The translations under genes and the position numbers were made by a program. The notes beneath the pieces were generated by a model. It was not told the DNA's origin, searched no databases, and saw only the letters and a list, made by a program, of their open reading frames with translations. Below are positions 1-10,960 of a stretch of 64,000 bases of DNA, piece after piece (positions within the stretch are counted from its first letter, which is position 1; each line of letters opens with the position of its first letter). The DNA lies in contig VUYV01000216.1 in the NCBI GenBank assembly GCA_008711295.1, forward strand, positions 801,802 through 865,801, in the 5' to 3' direction. The DNA is from Anarhynchus alexandrinus (lineage: Eukaryota > Chordata > Aves > Charadriiformes > Charadriidae).

Positions 1-828
1 AAGAGCCACATGGCCACACGTAAGGGAAATGGAAAGACAGAAAAATATTCAAATCTTTGAGCTTAAAAAAAAAAAACAAAAAACACCACAAACCACCACC
101 ACAAAAAACTTGTCAGCAAAAAAGGCGAGATCAAGGTCCATCCATCCTAGAGTCTCGCTCTACTGTGTCGACATATTTTTAACACAGAAGCAGATCAGCT
201 TCTGATGTGCGCTGCCTTTGAAATTAATGGAGCTATATTTGTTGGTGGTCATAACCTGGCCTTGTATAGCGTAAGTCTATCCTTGGTATAAGCACTAGGG
301 ATTTAAAAAAAACAAAAGGAAATCGATAGTAAACTGACACATCCTAGTACCGAACTTTCTAGCTACAAACTTTCTAGTTACTTAGGAACTAAGATATTCA
401 GAACTTCCTATTTGCTACAGCACAGCTATTTTACACGAGGAAGAGAAGGAAAACCAGCACTCACATTCTTGCCAGCAGAGATCTGCTGCATAAGAAGATC
501 ACTGCATTTTATTTGAGCGATAAACCGAAAAAGTTACCCTCACCTTCAGAAACTGGTGAGGAAGCAGAAGGGAAGTCCCTAAAGCTGTGTTTGCAATGTC
601 TGCACGAAAGGAATTTTTAATGGGGATGATGCCTTGCCAAAAACTAGTGCAGCTTTGGGGCCAAAAAGCTTAGAGCGAGGAATACTCGTAGTTCATGAGC
701 CAATTCAGCGAGATTTTCAGTGATCAACACTGGTACAAGGGGACATTCACCACCATTTAATTACAGCCCCATCCCTTAACTGGACAGACTTCCAGTTTCC
801 ATAATCAACTCTGATTTTCAGATCTGAA

Positions 829-955
829 ATCATAGAATCATAGAATGGTTTAGGTTGGAAAGGACCTTGAAGATCATCGAGTTCCAACCCCCCTGCCATA
901 TGCAGGGACACCTCCCACTATACCAGGTTGCCCAAGGCCACGTCCAGCCTGGCTG
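829..955 (-). mobile_element. CR1 LINE 3' end fragment
   Basis: Read on the minus strand, this is the typical 3' end of an avian CR1 retrotransposon. The plus strand shows the reversed terminal repeat (ATCATAGAATCATAGAATGG) followed by the conserved stretch around GGTTGGAAAGGACCTTGA. It continues through the segment with AACCCCCCTGCCATATGCAGGGACACCTCCCACTA, seen here as a contiguous match at 885-921. It is 5'-truncated to about 130 bp, as is usual for CR1, and has no coding capacity. It lies inside UNC5C intron 1, in the same orientation as the gene. Confidence 0.92.
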
Positions 956-3120
956 ACTGGCTGAGTTTGACAGAGCAAACTTTATCTCCTCCTAGTTGAA
1001 AGCCCCGCTGAGTTTTGTCCTAATCCTAAAATAAAAGCTCGCGCAGCAGAGGTTTCTCTAGAGCCTCATCTGACTGCAGACAACCCGATATTTCAGCCTG
1101 GCCACCTCACCGTCACCCTGTTAGCCCTGGCTATTCACCGCCAGTCACGGCCACTCAGCTTTTGTACGTGCAGAGCTGCAGAGTAACCAGGCAGACACGT
1201 GGAGTTGTTGATGTCGTAGGGAAAGGAGAGAGGAATACGTCTGTGCTAACTGCGTGCGCAACTGGCAAAACTAGGAGATGCATTAATGAAAGAGAAAATT
1301 AATTCAGAGTAAGGCAGTGTGTACGTCTGTACTCTGAATTACTCCCGGTAATTACCTGCGCTACAGTCAGTGTAGGTAAATCCCATGCATATGAGAAGAG
1401 AATTAGTCTCACTTGCTGTTCTGGCCCACTTCTTATTCCTCGATTTCGGTACGACTGAACTGCAATTAACCTCATTCAGTGAGACCATATTATTATTTTT
1501 TCTCACTATGTAAACTTTCCAGTATAAACACATATGTTGGGACTGGATAAGAGAAGCGATGTATTTAAACAATAAATATACCACATCATGAGTGCAGCAA
1601 TTCATGTTCCAGCCATTATTTTCGCAAATTTATGGTTCGAAGATAGCTCTCCAAGAAGCTTTGAATTCCTAGTAATCACTTTTCAGTGCCTGATGTGAAA
1701 CGCACTAAATTCAAGCAAAGAAATGCCTGGGGAACAACTATCCGCTCAAACAAGTTTCCAAAACGGCTGCGATGATAGAGTCAACCTCTTCTTACAGATC
1801 ACTCAAGGCTTACTTGCACATTTCCTTGTATCTAGCTGATGAAATCCAAGATTTTTCAAACAATTGCATCCAGCACTCGGGGGACCAAGAAAAACTTAAG
1901 CTTTTCTTTTTCTCAAAGGATACACCGTTAATCCACAGAGCTTAACATTTCAACCTCTCACTCAATATGAGACTAAGAAATAAAGCTACTTTACTTCTTG
2001 AAAATAACTAAAAAGGGATTGGCAGGAGCTACCTAACAAGAAAACGCTCAGCTGTTGCCAGGCCAGTAAAACCTATCCGAGCTCCTTAGCGTTATTGTTG
2101 ATAACGTTACCTCCATAAGAGAAAAAAAAACAACCCTGAATTAATTGCCTAGGCAACCTCATCGCTTTTATGACTCGTAAGGCAACGGGGTCCTTTGGAG
2201 CATAAGTTGTTCATTCAGATGAATGAAGTACAGTTGAATGAGATAGTCCTGAATTGCAGATTAAACCCAAACGAAACAAAACAACCCAAGGCAGTGATCC
2301 TGACTGCAGCACTGTTGTAAACGGAATCATCTGCTGGATCTGCTTTTGCTCCCTCCAAATTCGGGATAACACTGTGGATTCCACTGGGCGAAGAAAATCC
2401 TCCCAAACTGCCTGCCACCGTAAAGTCAGAGCTTCCAGGAAGCATCCCTATTTCTGAGCTATGGCATATGGGTTTGCCCTTCGCCTTTTATACCTTTTTC
2501 TAGATACCAGCAGATACAAAGAAACCATTAGTGACACCCAACAAATTCCACATTGGGAAAGCACTCAAGAGCCTTCAACGTAGCATTCCCTCCGTAGCAT
2601 CCATCTTTGGGATTGTCAGACAAGAGGGAGGATGGACTGGAGCACCAAACACAGTCTCAGGCGCTCAGAAGCCTTGAGTTCACATTTTGGCTTCCTTACA
2701 CATTTGCTCTGCACCCTTAGGCAATTCCCCTTATATCTCTCCACCAAATAGAGATAAATACAGCTGTCCTCCCTATCCAGCAAGATGGATTAAAGATTAA
2801 ACAGCTAATGCAACGTGACAAATGAGAACCTCCCATTGTCTCTAGCAACACAAACGTGTAGCAAAGCTATCCTAAAGATGCAACTGCAGACGTCCCCCAT
2901 GGGAGGTATCACCAGCTGAGACGAGCACGCACAGCTTCTTGTCTGCCTCCTCCCATCCTGCCTGTGTAGGACTCATGATGAAGGAAAGCGAGAATTTGGG
3001 GAGGCGCTGATGAACCACAGCATCACATACTGATGCAGGGGATGCCCCTGCCTTGATGAGACTACTGCGCAGTCATGCAAGCTAGAGCAGCACTGCTTAT
3101 ATTTGGGGAATAGAGAAGGT

Positions 3121-3163
3121 ACTCACCTAAATCACCTAAAAACTCACCTAAACTCACCTAAAT
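3121..3163. repeat. Short tandem repeat, CTCACCTAAA-like unit
   Basis: Four imperfect copies of a roughly 10-bp unit (ACTCACCTAA / ATCACCTAAA / AACTCACCTA) lie head to tail in UNC5C intron 1. No function is evident. Confidence 0.8.
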
Positions 3164-5763
3164 TCAGCATTGCCTGCCCTTCCCTGGCAGCATTAAGGGC
3201 ATGTCTGGCACCACTGAGAGAATCTGGGTCTCTATGTCTATCTGCATCAAAGTAAAATCAGTGCTATTTAAAAAAAAAAATAAATTTAAAAAAAAAGAAG
3301 AGTATGAGACCTAGAAATTGCTGTAAATATATGCCTTAACCAGTGCTTAACCAGAACTGTAAGTCAAGTTTAACACTGAGGTTTTTCACTAGGCTGGTTG
3401 AAATATATGGAAAAATGAAAACTGTTTTTGTCGGAAGACTTTACAACTTCAACTTTCTCATTTTCACTGAAAACCTAACAGATTTTCAGAGAGCGTAAGT
3501 GGAAAGAGTTTGGCCAGTGAGGTAAATACTTGAAGCTTTATTGACCTTTTCACTAAAATAACTTAATCCTTTCTGGTTTTTATTAAAGTTTCTTGTTTTT
3601 TTCCAACCTCCCCCCAGCAAATAAAAAGGACTCTTCCCCTCCCCCCCCAAAAAAAACCAATTCCATGTTGATTAAAAGGACATTTTTAAATGAAAGTATT
3701 TTTGCATGAAGCTTTTATTTAGATAATAATATGCCAGCCTATAAAGGGACTCCCGAAAACCCGGCATTTGATGAATTAGGAGGAAATCCCATGTTTCCTG
3801 CTTAATGGACGTGTGATTTGGGATGGAGTTATAAAAGCAAACAGGAAGCTGTTCTAATGATGACTACCTAGGGGGAAAACTGTACACAATCATCTCTGAG
3901 GTTGCCGAAAGCTGGGAAAACCTCTGGCAGCTCCTGCCCGCTGTGCTCTCCTTGTGCGTGTTGTTTGTACGAGCAGAGTCGGCCTTGAGGAACGCGACTG
4001 GAACGCAACTACGGTTTGGGGCTTTCTTTTACCTTCTCCGGCTGGCGTGCATGCCCACAGCTTACAGTCGGTTTTATGCCACATCCTTACCCGAGAAAGA
4101 CAAATCGAAACACGAAACCCACGAGCAACGCTCTGCGAAACGTTTCAGCAGACCTACCACAAAAACGACGACAATACTAAATAAATCCTCTCCCCATCAC
4201 ACTGCTGAGTTTGGGGTCGAGTATCTGCAGATGATCCCACTAAATTAAACACAGGGAAACAAAGTATGTGCAAAATTAAGGGGAATTTTGTTGTTCCTGT
4301 TTGTTCGACGTTAGCTTCTTTATAACCATTTCCCTTTTGAGGATAATTTCAAATGCTTGCTTACAAATGATGCAAATTAAGTCTTTCTTTGGATGCAGTT
4401 TGCCTCCCAGAAGACTTAATACCATTTCTTTCAGATCTCCTCTTGGATAACGTTGTGATGGAAAGCTCCAGGGGCGCCTGCTCCTGAGACTGGACTCTAC
4501 CGAGCACACGCAATAAATCACTTAAAACACCACCACCCCTTCAGTCCTTGGAAGCAGTTAGCACTGAACTGTGCCTCCGCACAACATTATTCTGCCGCTG
4601 TGTTGACGGAGGTTGTAGCCAACTGGAAAACCGCTGCTCGTCTCTTATTCCTCGCCTTTAATCCTTGACTTACGCTTTAAAAGCTTGCGCTGGTTTATAC
4701 CTCCAAGTCATACGTGAAAGCAAAGACGGCTAATGAAAATGACAGCAATGTAATTACTGCTTTATTGGCACCGATGCCAGGATCGCTGCCTGCTAAACTT
4801 GAATACCTCCACTGGGTGGCTAACAAGATGTGCACTTCACAAACCAGCACAACCCTCTCCCCACTCGAAAGGGAGGAAAGAGGGAAGAGAAAAGGGAATG
4901 CCATTTTTTTCCTACAGTGACATATATATAGTTTCAGGAAACATACTGCATAGGCAGAGCATCCACAATTAAATTAACCTTTATTTCAAAGATAGCCTCC
5001 AGTGACACATTATCAATGACAAACCAATGGTCTGAACTCCCGTTGAGTCAAATCCTCTTTGTCTAAACTGCAGCAAACTGTCCACTGCTTTGAGCAATGC
5101 AAATTCACCGAGGAATTCTCCTCTGTGACAGCAATTAACACATATTTTTCTGATAAGCTGCAAAAGCAACTTTGGTGCCTTCTTCCAGAAGCAGTAACCA
5201 GAACCGATTCCTCAAAAGTGCCATGATTTAAAACCCAGAAAGACACCTGAAAGCAACATGCTATAAAATGGGTTACTCCAAACAAGATTACTTAGCTGGT
5301 AGCCCAAAATAAACATAGCTTCACTTTTCAAAGTACAGCTCTCTTTAGTATTTTACGTATACACAAAACTGGTCTATACTGTACAGAAACACGCAATTGT
5401 TGTCCTAGACAGCCTGGGCCCCTCTCACCTTCCACAGCAACTGAGATTGCTCTGTAGCGGCCAACCGAACTGGACAGACCGTGCCTCAAAACATCGCTCT
5501 TCAACTTGAACAAAAAAAGTCAAGATATTTACTTGAAAACGTCTAATAAATATAATCCACATTTTCTCCTCTCTTGCTGCACAGACCAGCTATGGAACTG
5601 ATTTGCCCGGCCTTGGCATAGAGTTGTATTCCTGCTTTTGGAAAATTAAATTAGGAAAATCTTTTTAATATGGTTAATGCTGTTTCCTGTTTCTGAGTTT
5701 GGATGTCGCACACAAAGCTAGTCCCAAAATATAGCGAATAACCAGGGGTTTGAGGCCATTACC

Positions 5764-5801
5764 AAAGAAAAAAAGAAAAGAAAAGAAAAGAAAAAAAAAA
5801 G
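5764..5801. repeat. AAAAG microsatellite / poly-purine tract
   Basis: This is a run of AAAAG units ending in a pure A stretch. It is an all-purine tract on the plus strand in UNC5C intron 1 and may be length-polymorphic. Confidence 0.9.
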
Positions 5802-8544
5802 TTGTGTGATGAATGACTTACATAAAATGATTAAATATAAATATGCACAATGATTGTGGAAATGTTTAGATACCCTCAGGGATTCCTACTGTACAGAGGA
5901 ATAAATGACACTGACAGTAATGCTGAAAAGCCATCAGAAGGGGGCTGTATTTGATGTATATACTTTTTTTCCTAACTGTTGCAACCGGCTGCTTAGAGAC
6001 TGGAGCCAGAGGAAGAGGAGCCCAGATTCTGGCTCCCCTGTTCCCGGGGTGGAATTCCTCCTCCACAGACAGATCCCTCCACTTCATTTTAATCCTGCTT
6101 AAATTGCACCTCAGTCAGCAAAGGAAACCCGGTGGCTGCTCTGCTTTCAGCGAAGCCGACTGAATACTAAAACACCACTCAGGGCCAGTATGGGCTACCA
6201 CATCCAGCCCAAACTCATCAACACCACTGAAATCGGCCAGAGCACATCGCTTTAAAACAAATAAATGTTCCAAGTGGGTTTATCCATTCACAACGAAATA
6301 CTACTTGGCCCTGGCTTTACTAATACAAATACGATTACACTCACATGATCAAATACAAGCAGTCCACTGATGCATCAGGATAATTAAGTCCTTTCCCCCC
6401 CCCTTTTTTCAATAAGATACGTTTAGGTATTTAATTAAGAAGTGCATCTCCAAAAGGTTAGTACTTTCACATGTTTTATTTCCCTTTTTCCGCACCAAGC
6501 ATTTTCAAACTGCTGCTGTTGCTAATACAGACTACGCTGGGGCAAGACAAATATCTGCACATATGGCTCTTTTACAGTTTTCTTTTTAAATTATCACTTT
6601 GATTTAATTAGGTTTGAGGGGTTAAGCATAAAAAAAAATGTACTCTTTTGTTGTAAAGGAACAACTGAAACAAAAACTCATTAATATGCAGTCCCTTTAG
6701 CTTTTCTATCCATCTCTTATGGCATCGTTATTAGCCCATAAAGCTGTCTGAACCATGCCTGTCACTACAGATAGACAGCCCGACCCTCCCGCTTGTCCCA
6801 CCTACCCCCCAAAAAGATGGGGACCACAGGATAAGTTCTTCAAACACATTTAATGCCTTAAGATGGGGGGGGAAGTAGGGAAGTGCAACAGCTGAAACTC
6901 AGTCTCTGCTGATCAAAAAGCCGAAGGAAAAGTTGCTCTTATGGGAGATGGCACTGAAATGCCGGGCAGGGGTGGTTGCTCTTTCTCTCACAGTTTGGGA
7001 CGTTTGAATTCTCATTCTGATGTAGTTTATCATGAAGGTATAATGAATGCAGTGGACACCAGATCAGAGTTGATTCTGCCTTGATAATCGCTCTGGCCCC
7101 ATTCACCCCTCTTGGAGAATTAAGGGCTGTCTCTATCATTGGGGCCATTTCCTGTTCTCTCCTGATAACAGTGGCAAAATACTTAGACAGCTTCAGATAA
7201 GAAGATAAGAAACACTAATAAAACAAAAAGTGTGTTTAGCTCTGCTGAGAAGCTCACAGGAGGATGCTGAGATGCAGTGATATGAATCTCTCTGCCAGGG
7301 AGCGTGGGGGTTGGTCCGCCGACTACTCAGTTAATAAATTTCTTTTCCACAAGGCAATGGGAAAGGAAGGCACAAAAGCAGAAGCCCCAGCAATGCTCAC
7401 GGCCTCCTTAGCCTGCTTCAAAAGATAAAGATGGTTGGGGAATGGAGAAGAAAAGCAAAACAAGCAATAATACTAGCAGCAAGTACTGGAAAAAATGTAC
7501 TCGCCCTCTTTCCCTTCCCCTCCTCCCCTTTCTAAATCCCAACTATGTGGTATGAAGACACCACTTTAAGTTTTTTCTCCTTTTCTAGATATCACAAAGG
7601 AAGATTGAATTTTTTTGCACAATTAAAAGCAAGTCAGCTAGCTCCAGACGCACTGAAAATCGGAAGACCGAGACCAGTTTGGAGTGTAACTTCCACATGG
7701 CCTACTTCTATTGCTCCCAAAGGAACGCAACTGAAAAGACTTAGAGAGGTGTTTCCATTTCGAAGGAGACAGACTGAATGGAGGATGACTTCGGAAAAAG
7801 AGGCTGGGTAAGAATCATTTCAATGTTCACGCATTTTTGGAAACGTATAAATAAAACAGAGGGGAAAACTTTGCCCGGTGCTATACGATGAGAAAACTTC
7901 CTGAAGAGGGCATAGTTAAACTGTTGATTCATTGCCTCGCTGAAGCACCACATACACATACATGAAGATCCCCGCCGCAAACACCAATCACAAAATCCCT
8001 CAGCTCTGGGAAAGATGTCAAAACCAGGTCTGCACCCAAATTCTGTGCCTGGTCCTCACAAATGGGAAATAAAAATAAAAGCATACATGGAAAAAAGAAG
8101 TCCGAGATGAATGACTATATCCCAACCACATCCCCTGGATTTTCCACTCTGTTCTGAAAGTTTATCACACGCCACGCAACGGGCAGCGTTGCTGAAGAGC
8201 TCTCTGTCCCTTTGTGGGTAGGTGAGCACACCTGTGCTGTGACAGGTCCCACAGGCGTGCCACCCTTCGCAGCGCAGGCGCGGGGGGGGGGCCTGGCTCC
8301 TCTTCCTTCGTGACATTTCTGTCCCACAGCGTTGTGTCACAGAGGGTATGCGTGGAAAGGAGAAAGCGTGGGGTATGCCCTGTGGCACCGAGATGTGCGC
8401 TCTGAAACAGCGGAAGGCAGGGGGTCCTCTCTTCCCCGCTCAGCCCATCTGTCATGCGAATTACCCGCGTCCTGCCGGCAGAGCGGGCAGACTCCTTTCT
8501 GCTCCGGGTCCAACTGTCTGAGAGGATCTTTCCTCTTCGATATG

Positions 8545-8566
8545 CCCCCCCCCCCCCCCNNNCCCC
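8545..8566. repeat. Poly-C homopolymer interrupted by assembly gap (NNN)
   Basis: About 15 C residues lead into three N (8560-8562) and four more C. The true length of the C run is therefore unresolved. The G-rich complement could fold into a quadruplex, and such runs often cause sequencing drop-out. Open frames crossing this point are meaningless. Confidence 0.95.
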
Positions 8567-9170
8567 AATCTACGCAGAAGGATATATACCCACTGATATC
8601 TAGGTCTACATGCACACGGTACTATTAAAACCTCTAAATACATAACATCAAACTTGTCTTATCTCGAACATGAAACCAACCAGTGAAAAGAAACGCTGGT
8701 ACGCAAGACACAGAAGAAATGTGACATGATGCATAAGGGATTTTTGTACTCTCGTTTTCTGCTGCCTCCTTTTCCTGACCAGGTTTCTGATCTTCCTGCG
8801 AGATAAACGCCTGGTATGGGCCAGGGAATGTGACTCTGAGGAGGGAGTAAGTATCAGCGGGAAATGGATTAGCACCGTTACATGTACAGACATGATGAAC
8901 GGTGCGCCCAGCCCACCGGCAGCGAGCCCACAGCTCCCGACAGCCTGCCAGGGGCACCGGGAGTCAGAGCAACCAGCACCGCTCTCCTGTCAGAAAGGCC
9001 ATAGAGGAGTGTGCTCTGTAACGGCTGAGTGGGAGCACGGGGTCGGGTCTGTGCAGTCGTCTCAAGTGCCTCTCCACAGAGATGATGGGGGGAAACCAAG
9101 CATTCTTCCACTTGCATTATTCTAACAAGTCCAAATCAAAGCTTTTGTTCATATTATTACTTCTTGGTGG

Positions 9171-9171
9171 N
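9171..9171. other. Single unresolved base (N)
   Basis: One N in a G-rich run within UNC5C intron 1. Confidence 0.95.
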
Positions 9172-9906
9172 GGGTGGTAGAAAAACCAAACTACAAAATC
9201 AAAATACAAACCAGCTTCTAAAATTCTTTTTCTCTTACTAACCATATAACCAGGATTTCCAAGTACTTTAATGAACCCGCACATCCATGCTATGCATAGC
9301 TCTGCCTACATGCAAAAGCAACCTCTCTCTCTCCAGTGCTGAGGAGGCTGCAGAAAAGTATTTCCCAGCTAGAGCCACCCATTTCCACTTTAGGTCTAAC
9401 TCCTGGGAAGAAAGGAGAAAAGCACCGAGAAAGTTTACCCGGCATCAGCTCGCAGAAGAAAAAGCCTCCTGCTGCGGCTGCCCGCCGGGTGGGTGACACA
9501 TTGAGCCAGGGCTCTTTGTGATGCTCTCAAGACATCGCTAAACACGCACTGAGAAGCAAGACATTTTCACTTGGAAAGGGGAATTCATACGCGGGCTACA
9601 GGGAAAACAGACCTAGATGTACTCCAGAACCCCCGACAAGGGGGCGGGGGGGAGAAGAAAAGCGTAAAAACAGAAACACGGTAACTCCCTTTGGGTCTAT
9701 CATGTTTTAGGCACAAAGAGGAAGGGAGGGGAAACAGGGGGGGGACTCACGAATGCCCATCGCCCGCAGAGCCCCGGGCGCTGCAGAGGGACACCCGCCC
9801 CGCACCTGCCTTTCCCACGCATCTCGCCCGCCCTCCGGGGCGGCCCGGCGCCGCTCCCCCGCCGGCCGGAGCGCTGCCGGCGGGGCTCCCGCAGCCCAAA
9901 CTCCTC

Positions 9907-9930
9907 GTGTGTGTGTGTGTGTGTGTGTGT
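9907..9930. repeat. (GT)12 microsatellite
   Basis: Twelve perfect GT dinucleotides lie at the intronic edge of the UNC5C CpG island, about 300 bp beyond the exon 1 donor. On the transcribed-sense (minus) strand this reads as a CA repeat. Confidence 0.97.
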
Positions 9931-10100
9931 TTCCCTTCAGCCCCGGTGCCCCGCTTGACCACGGGGTGCAGGGAAACGCCTTGTCCCGACCGGGCTCAGC
10001 AACGACAGAGCCGAGCCGGCGGGGGCGACGGGAGCCCCCAGACCCCGGTGGGTACCGGGCATGCGGGGGAATGCGCTGCTTGCACATAGACACACAGGGA

Positions 10101-10131
10101 AAAAATAAAATAAAATAAAATAAAAATAAAT
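10101..10131. repeat. (AAAAT)n microsatellite
   Basis: About six AAAAT-type units form an AT-only island inside the otherwise GC-rich CpG island, roughly 100 bp into UNC5C intron 1. On the sense strand it reads as TTTTA units. Confidence 0.95.
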
Positions 10132-10228
10132 AGAAACTCGGCATAAATTCGCATTTTCAGCCCGCACCGGGAGGACGCCCCGGCCCCTCTCCATCCATCC
10201 AGACACACACACACCCCCCCCGCCTTAC

Positions 10229-10352
10229 CTTGCGCGGCGGAGCCGGGGCGGCTGGCCCCCAGGACGGCCAGGGCGGGGAGCACCACGGTCTGCAGCAGGT
10301 ATCCCAGTCCCAGCCCGCAGCGGGCCGCCGTCCCCTCCAGCCCCTTCCCCAT
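10229..10352 (-). CDS. UNC5C: UNC5C netrin receptor, first coding exon (partial gene)
   Basis: UNC5C is a single-pass membrane receptor for netrin that mediates axon repulsion; the full protein has Ig and thrombospondin-1 repeats outside and ZU5, UPA and death domains inside. Only the first 41 codons are here. The peptide starts MGKGLEGTAARCGLGLG and ends ASRPGSAAQ; the block GTAARCGLGLGYLLQ and the ending GSAAQ match my memory of human UNC5C exon 1 closely, with a few substitutions. Residues about 13-33 form the hydrophobic core of a signal peptide (LGYLLQTVVLPALAVLG). The ATG (10352-10350) has a strong context, with G at -3 and G at +4. After codon 41 one G remains and a consensus donor follows (CAAG|GTAAGG, donor at 10228-10223), so the exon ends in phase 1, as expected if the next residue is Asp. 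Translation past the donor gives no recognisable protein. The remaining exons lie outside the window, beyond position 1. I am confident of the gene; paralogues UNC5A, B and D have different leaders. Confidence 0.93.
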
Positions 10353-10535
10353 GGCCGGGGCGAGGGGAGCGAAGAATTCGCGCAGAGCCGCGGAGCTTTC
10401 GCTGTGCCGCCTCTGCCTCCGCCGGCCCCGTCCCAGCGCCGGGCGCGGAGCGGCGCGGAGCCCCCGCGAAGGGGCTCAGGCAGCGCGGGGGGCAGCGGGG
10501 CGAGGGGCGCCGCCGGCAGCGGGGGGGCAGAGGCG

Positions 10536-10536
10536 N
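10536..10536. other. Single unresolved base (N) in UNC5C 5' region
   Basis: One N in the GC-rich 5' UTR or promoter of UNC5C, about 184 bp upstream of the start codon. It does not affect the coding exon. Confidence 0.95.
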
Positions 10537-10591
10537 GGCTCAGCTCGGCGCGGCGCGGCGCGGAGCGGCTGCCTCCACCCCGGGGGTGGGC

Positions 10592-10620
10592 GGGGGCCGG
10601 GGCCGGGGCCGGGGCTGGGG
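10592..10620. repeat. GGGGCC-type hexanucleotide run in UNC5C 5' flank
   Basis: The plus strand carries three consecutive GGGGCC-like units followed by GGGGCTGGGG. This gives at least four G-runs of four, a canonical quadruplex-forming arrangement. It lies about 240-270 bp upstream of the UNC5C ATG, so it is either in the 5' UTR or the core promoter. In UNC5C RNA it would read as the C-rich complement. Confidence 0.85.
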
Positions 10621-10769
10621 AGAGGGGGCTGCGCCGGCCGCCTGCGATAAAATGCGAGCCGGAGCGAGGAGCGGACCCAGAGGGAAGGGGGCGGGGGAGG
10701 CTGGGAGCCACCCGCCGCAGAACCGGCCCCCTTTCGCCTTCCCCCGCCCGCGCCCCCTGCGCGCACACC

Positions 10770-10855
10770 CGCGGGCACACTCGCACGCAGATGCTAGTGC
10801 ACACGCACAAACACACACGCACGTACACACACTCACACGCACATACACACGCTCC
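10770..10855. repeat. Degenerate CA-rich tract upstream of UNC5C
   Basis: This is an imperfect (CA)n tract with interspersed CG and TA steps, such as ACACGCAC, ACGTACAC and ACTCACAC. It lies 420-500 bp upstream of the UNC5C start codon at the distal edge of the CpG island and looks like a decayed dinucleotide repeat. Confidence 0.8.
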
Positions 10856-10960
10856 CCCACCCGCGCCGTGCAGCCGGGAGAAGCTCCAGGAAGCGGGGGC
10901 TGCGCTGGCCCGACCCCGCTGCACCCGTGGCTCTCTCGTCCCCTTGTGAGCCCGACACCC

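Larger units (their letters stand above)
1..10228 (-). other. UNC5C: UNC5C intron 1, 5' portion (incomplete)
   Basis: Everything below the exon 1 donor is the start of the first intron, transcribed on the minus strand. In mammals this intron is very long (from memory, more than 100 kb), which fits the absence of any exon 2 Ig-domain coding sequence here. Short open frames in this stretch have no recognisable domains and no convincing splice pairs. Contents are one CR1 fragment (829-955), a CTCACCTAAA-type short tandem repeat (3121-3163), an AAAAG repeat (5764-5801), a poly-C tract with an assembly gap (8545-8566), a single N at 9171, a GT repeat (9907-9930) and the intronic edge of the CpG island. 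I see nothing further that I can name. Confidence 0.85.
9740..10960 (-). promoter_or_regulatory. UNC5C: CpG island with UNC5C promoter and 5' UTR
   Basis: The stretch is dense in G, C and CpG compared with its AT-rich surroundings and encloses the first coding exon of UNC5C. The 5' UTR must lie directly upstream of the ATG, at 10353 and above. I cannot place the start site: no convincing TATA box lies at a suitable distance, consistent with a dispersed CpG-island promoter. GC boxes (GGGCGGGG-like) are visible near 10588-10597 and 10688-10697. A GGGGCC-type run (10592-10620) and CA-rich tracts (10770-10855) lie upstream. One N at 10536 marks an unresolved base within the island. The long open frames on both strands here follow from the base composition (few stop codons) and are not genes. 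Confidence 0.85.

Noticed and set aside
9996..10228. Continuation of the UNC5C start frame beyond codon 41
   Set aside because: A consensus donor follows codon 41 plus one base. The read-through sequence crosses a CA-type repeat and AAAAT repeat and bears no resemblance to the UNC5 Ig domain.
10230..10949. 239-codon plus-strand and 269-codon minus-strand open frames over the CpG island
   Set aside because: These arise from extreme GC content (few stops), contain low-complexity Gly/Ala/Pro/Arg and CA-repeat-derived His/Thr runs, and cross an N. Only the short UNC5C leader frame has a recognisable sequence and splice donor.
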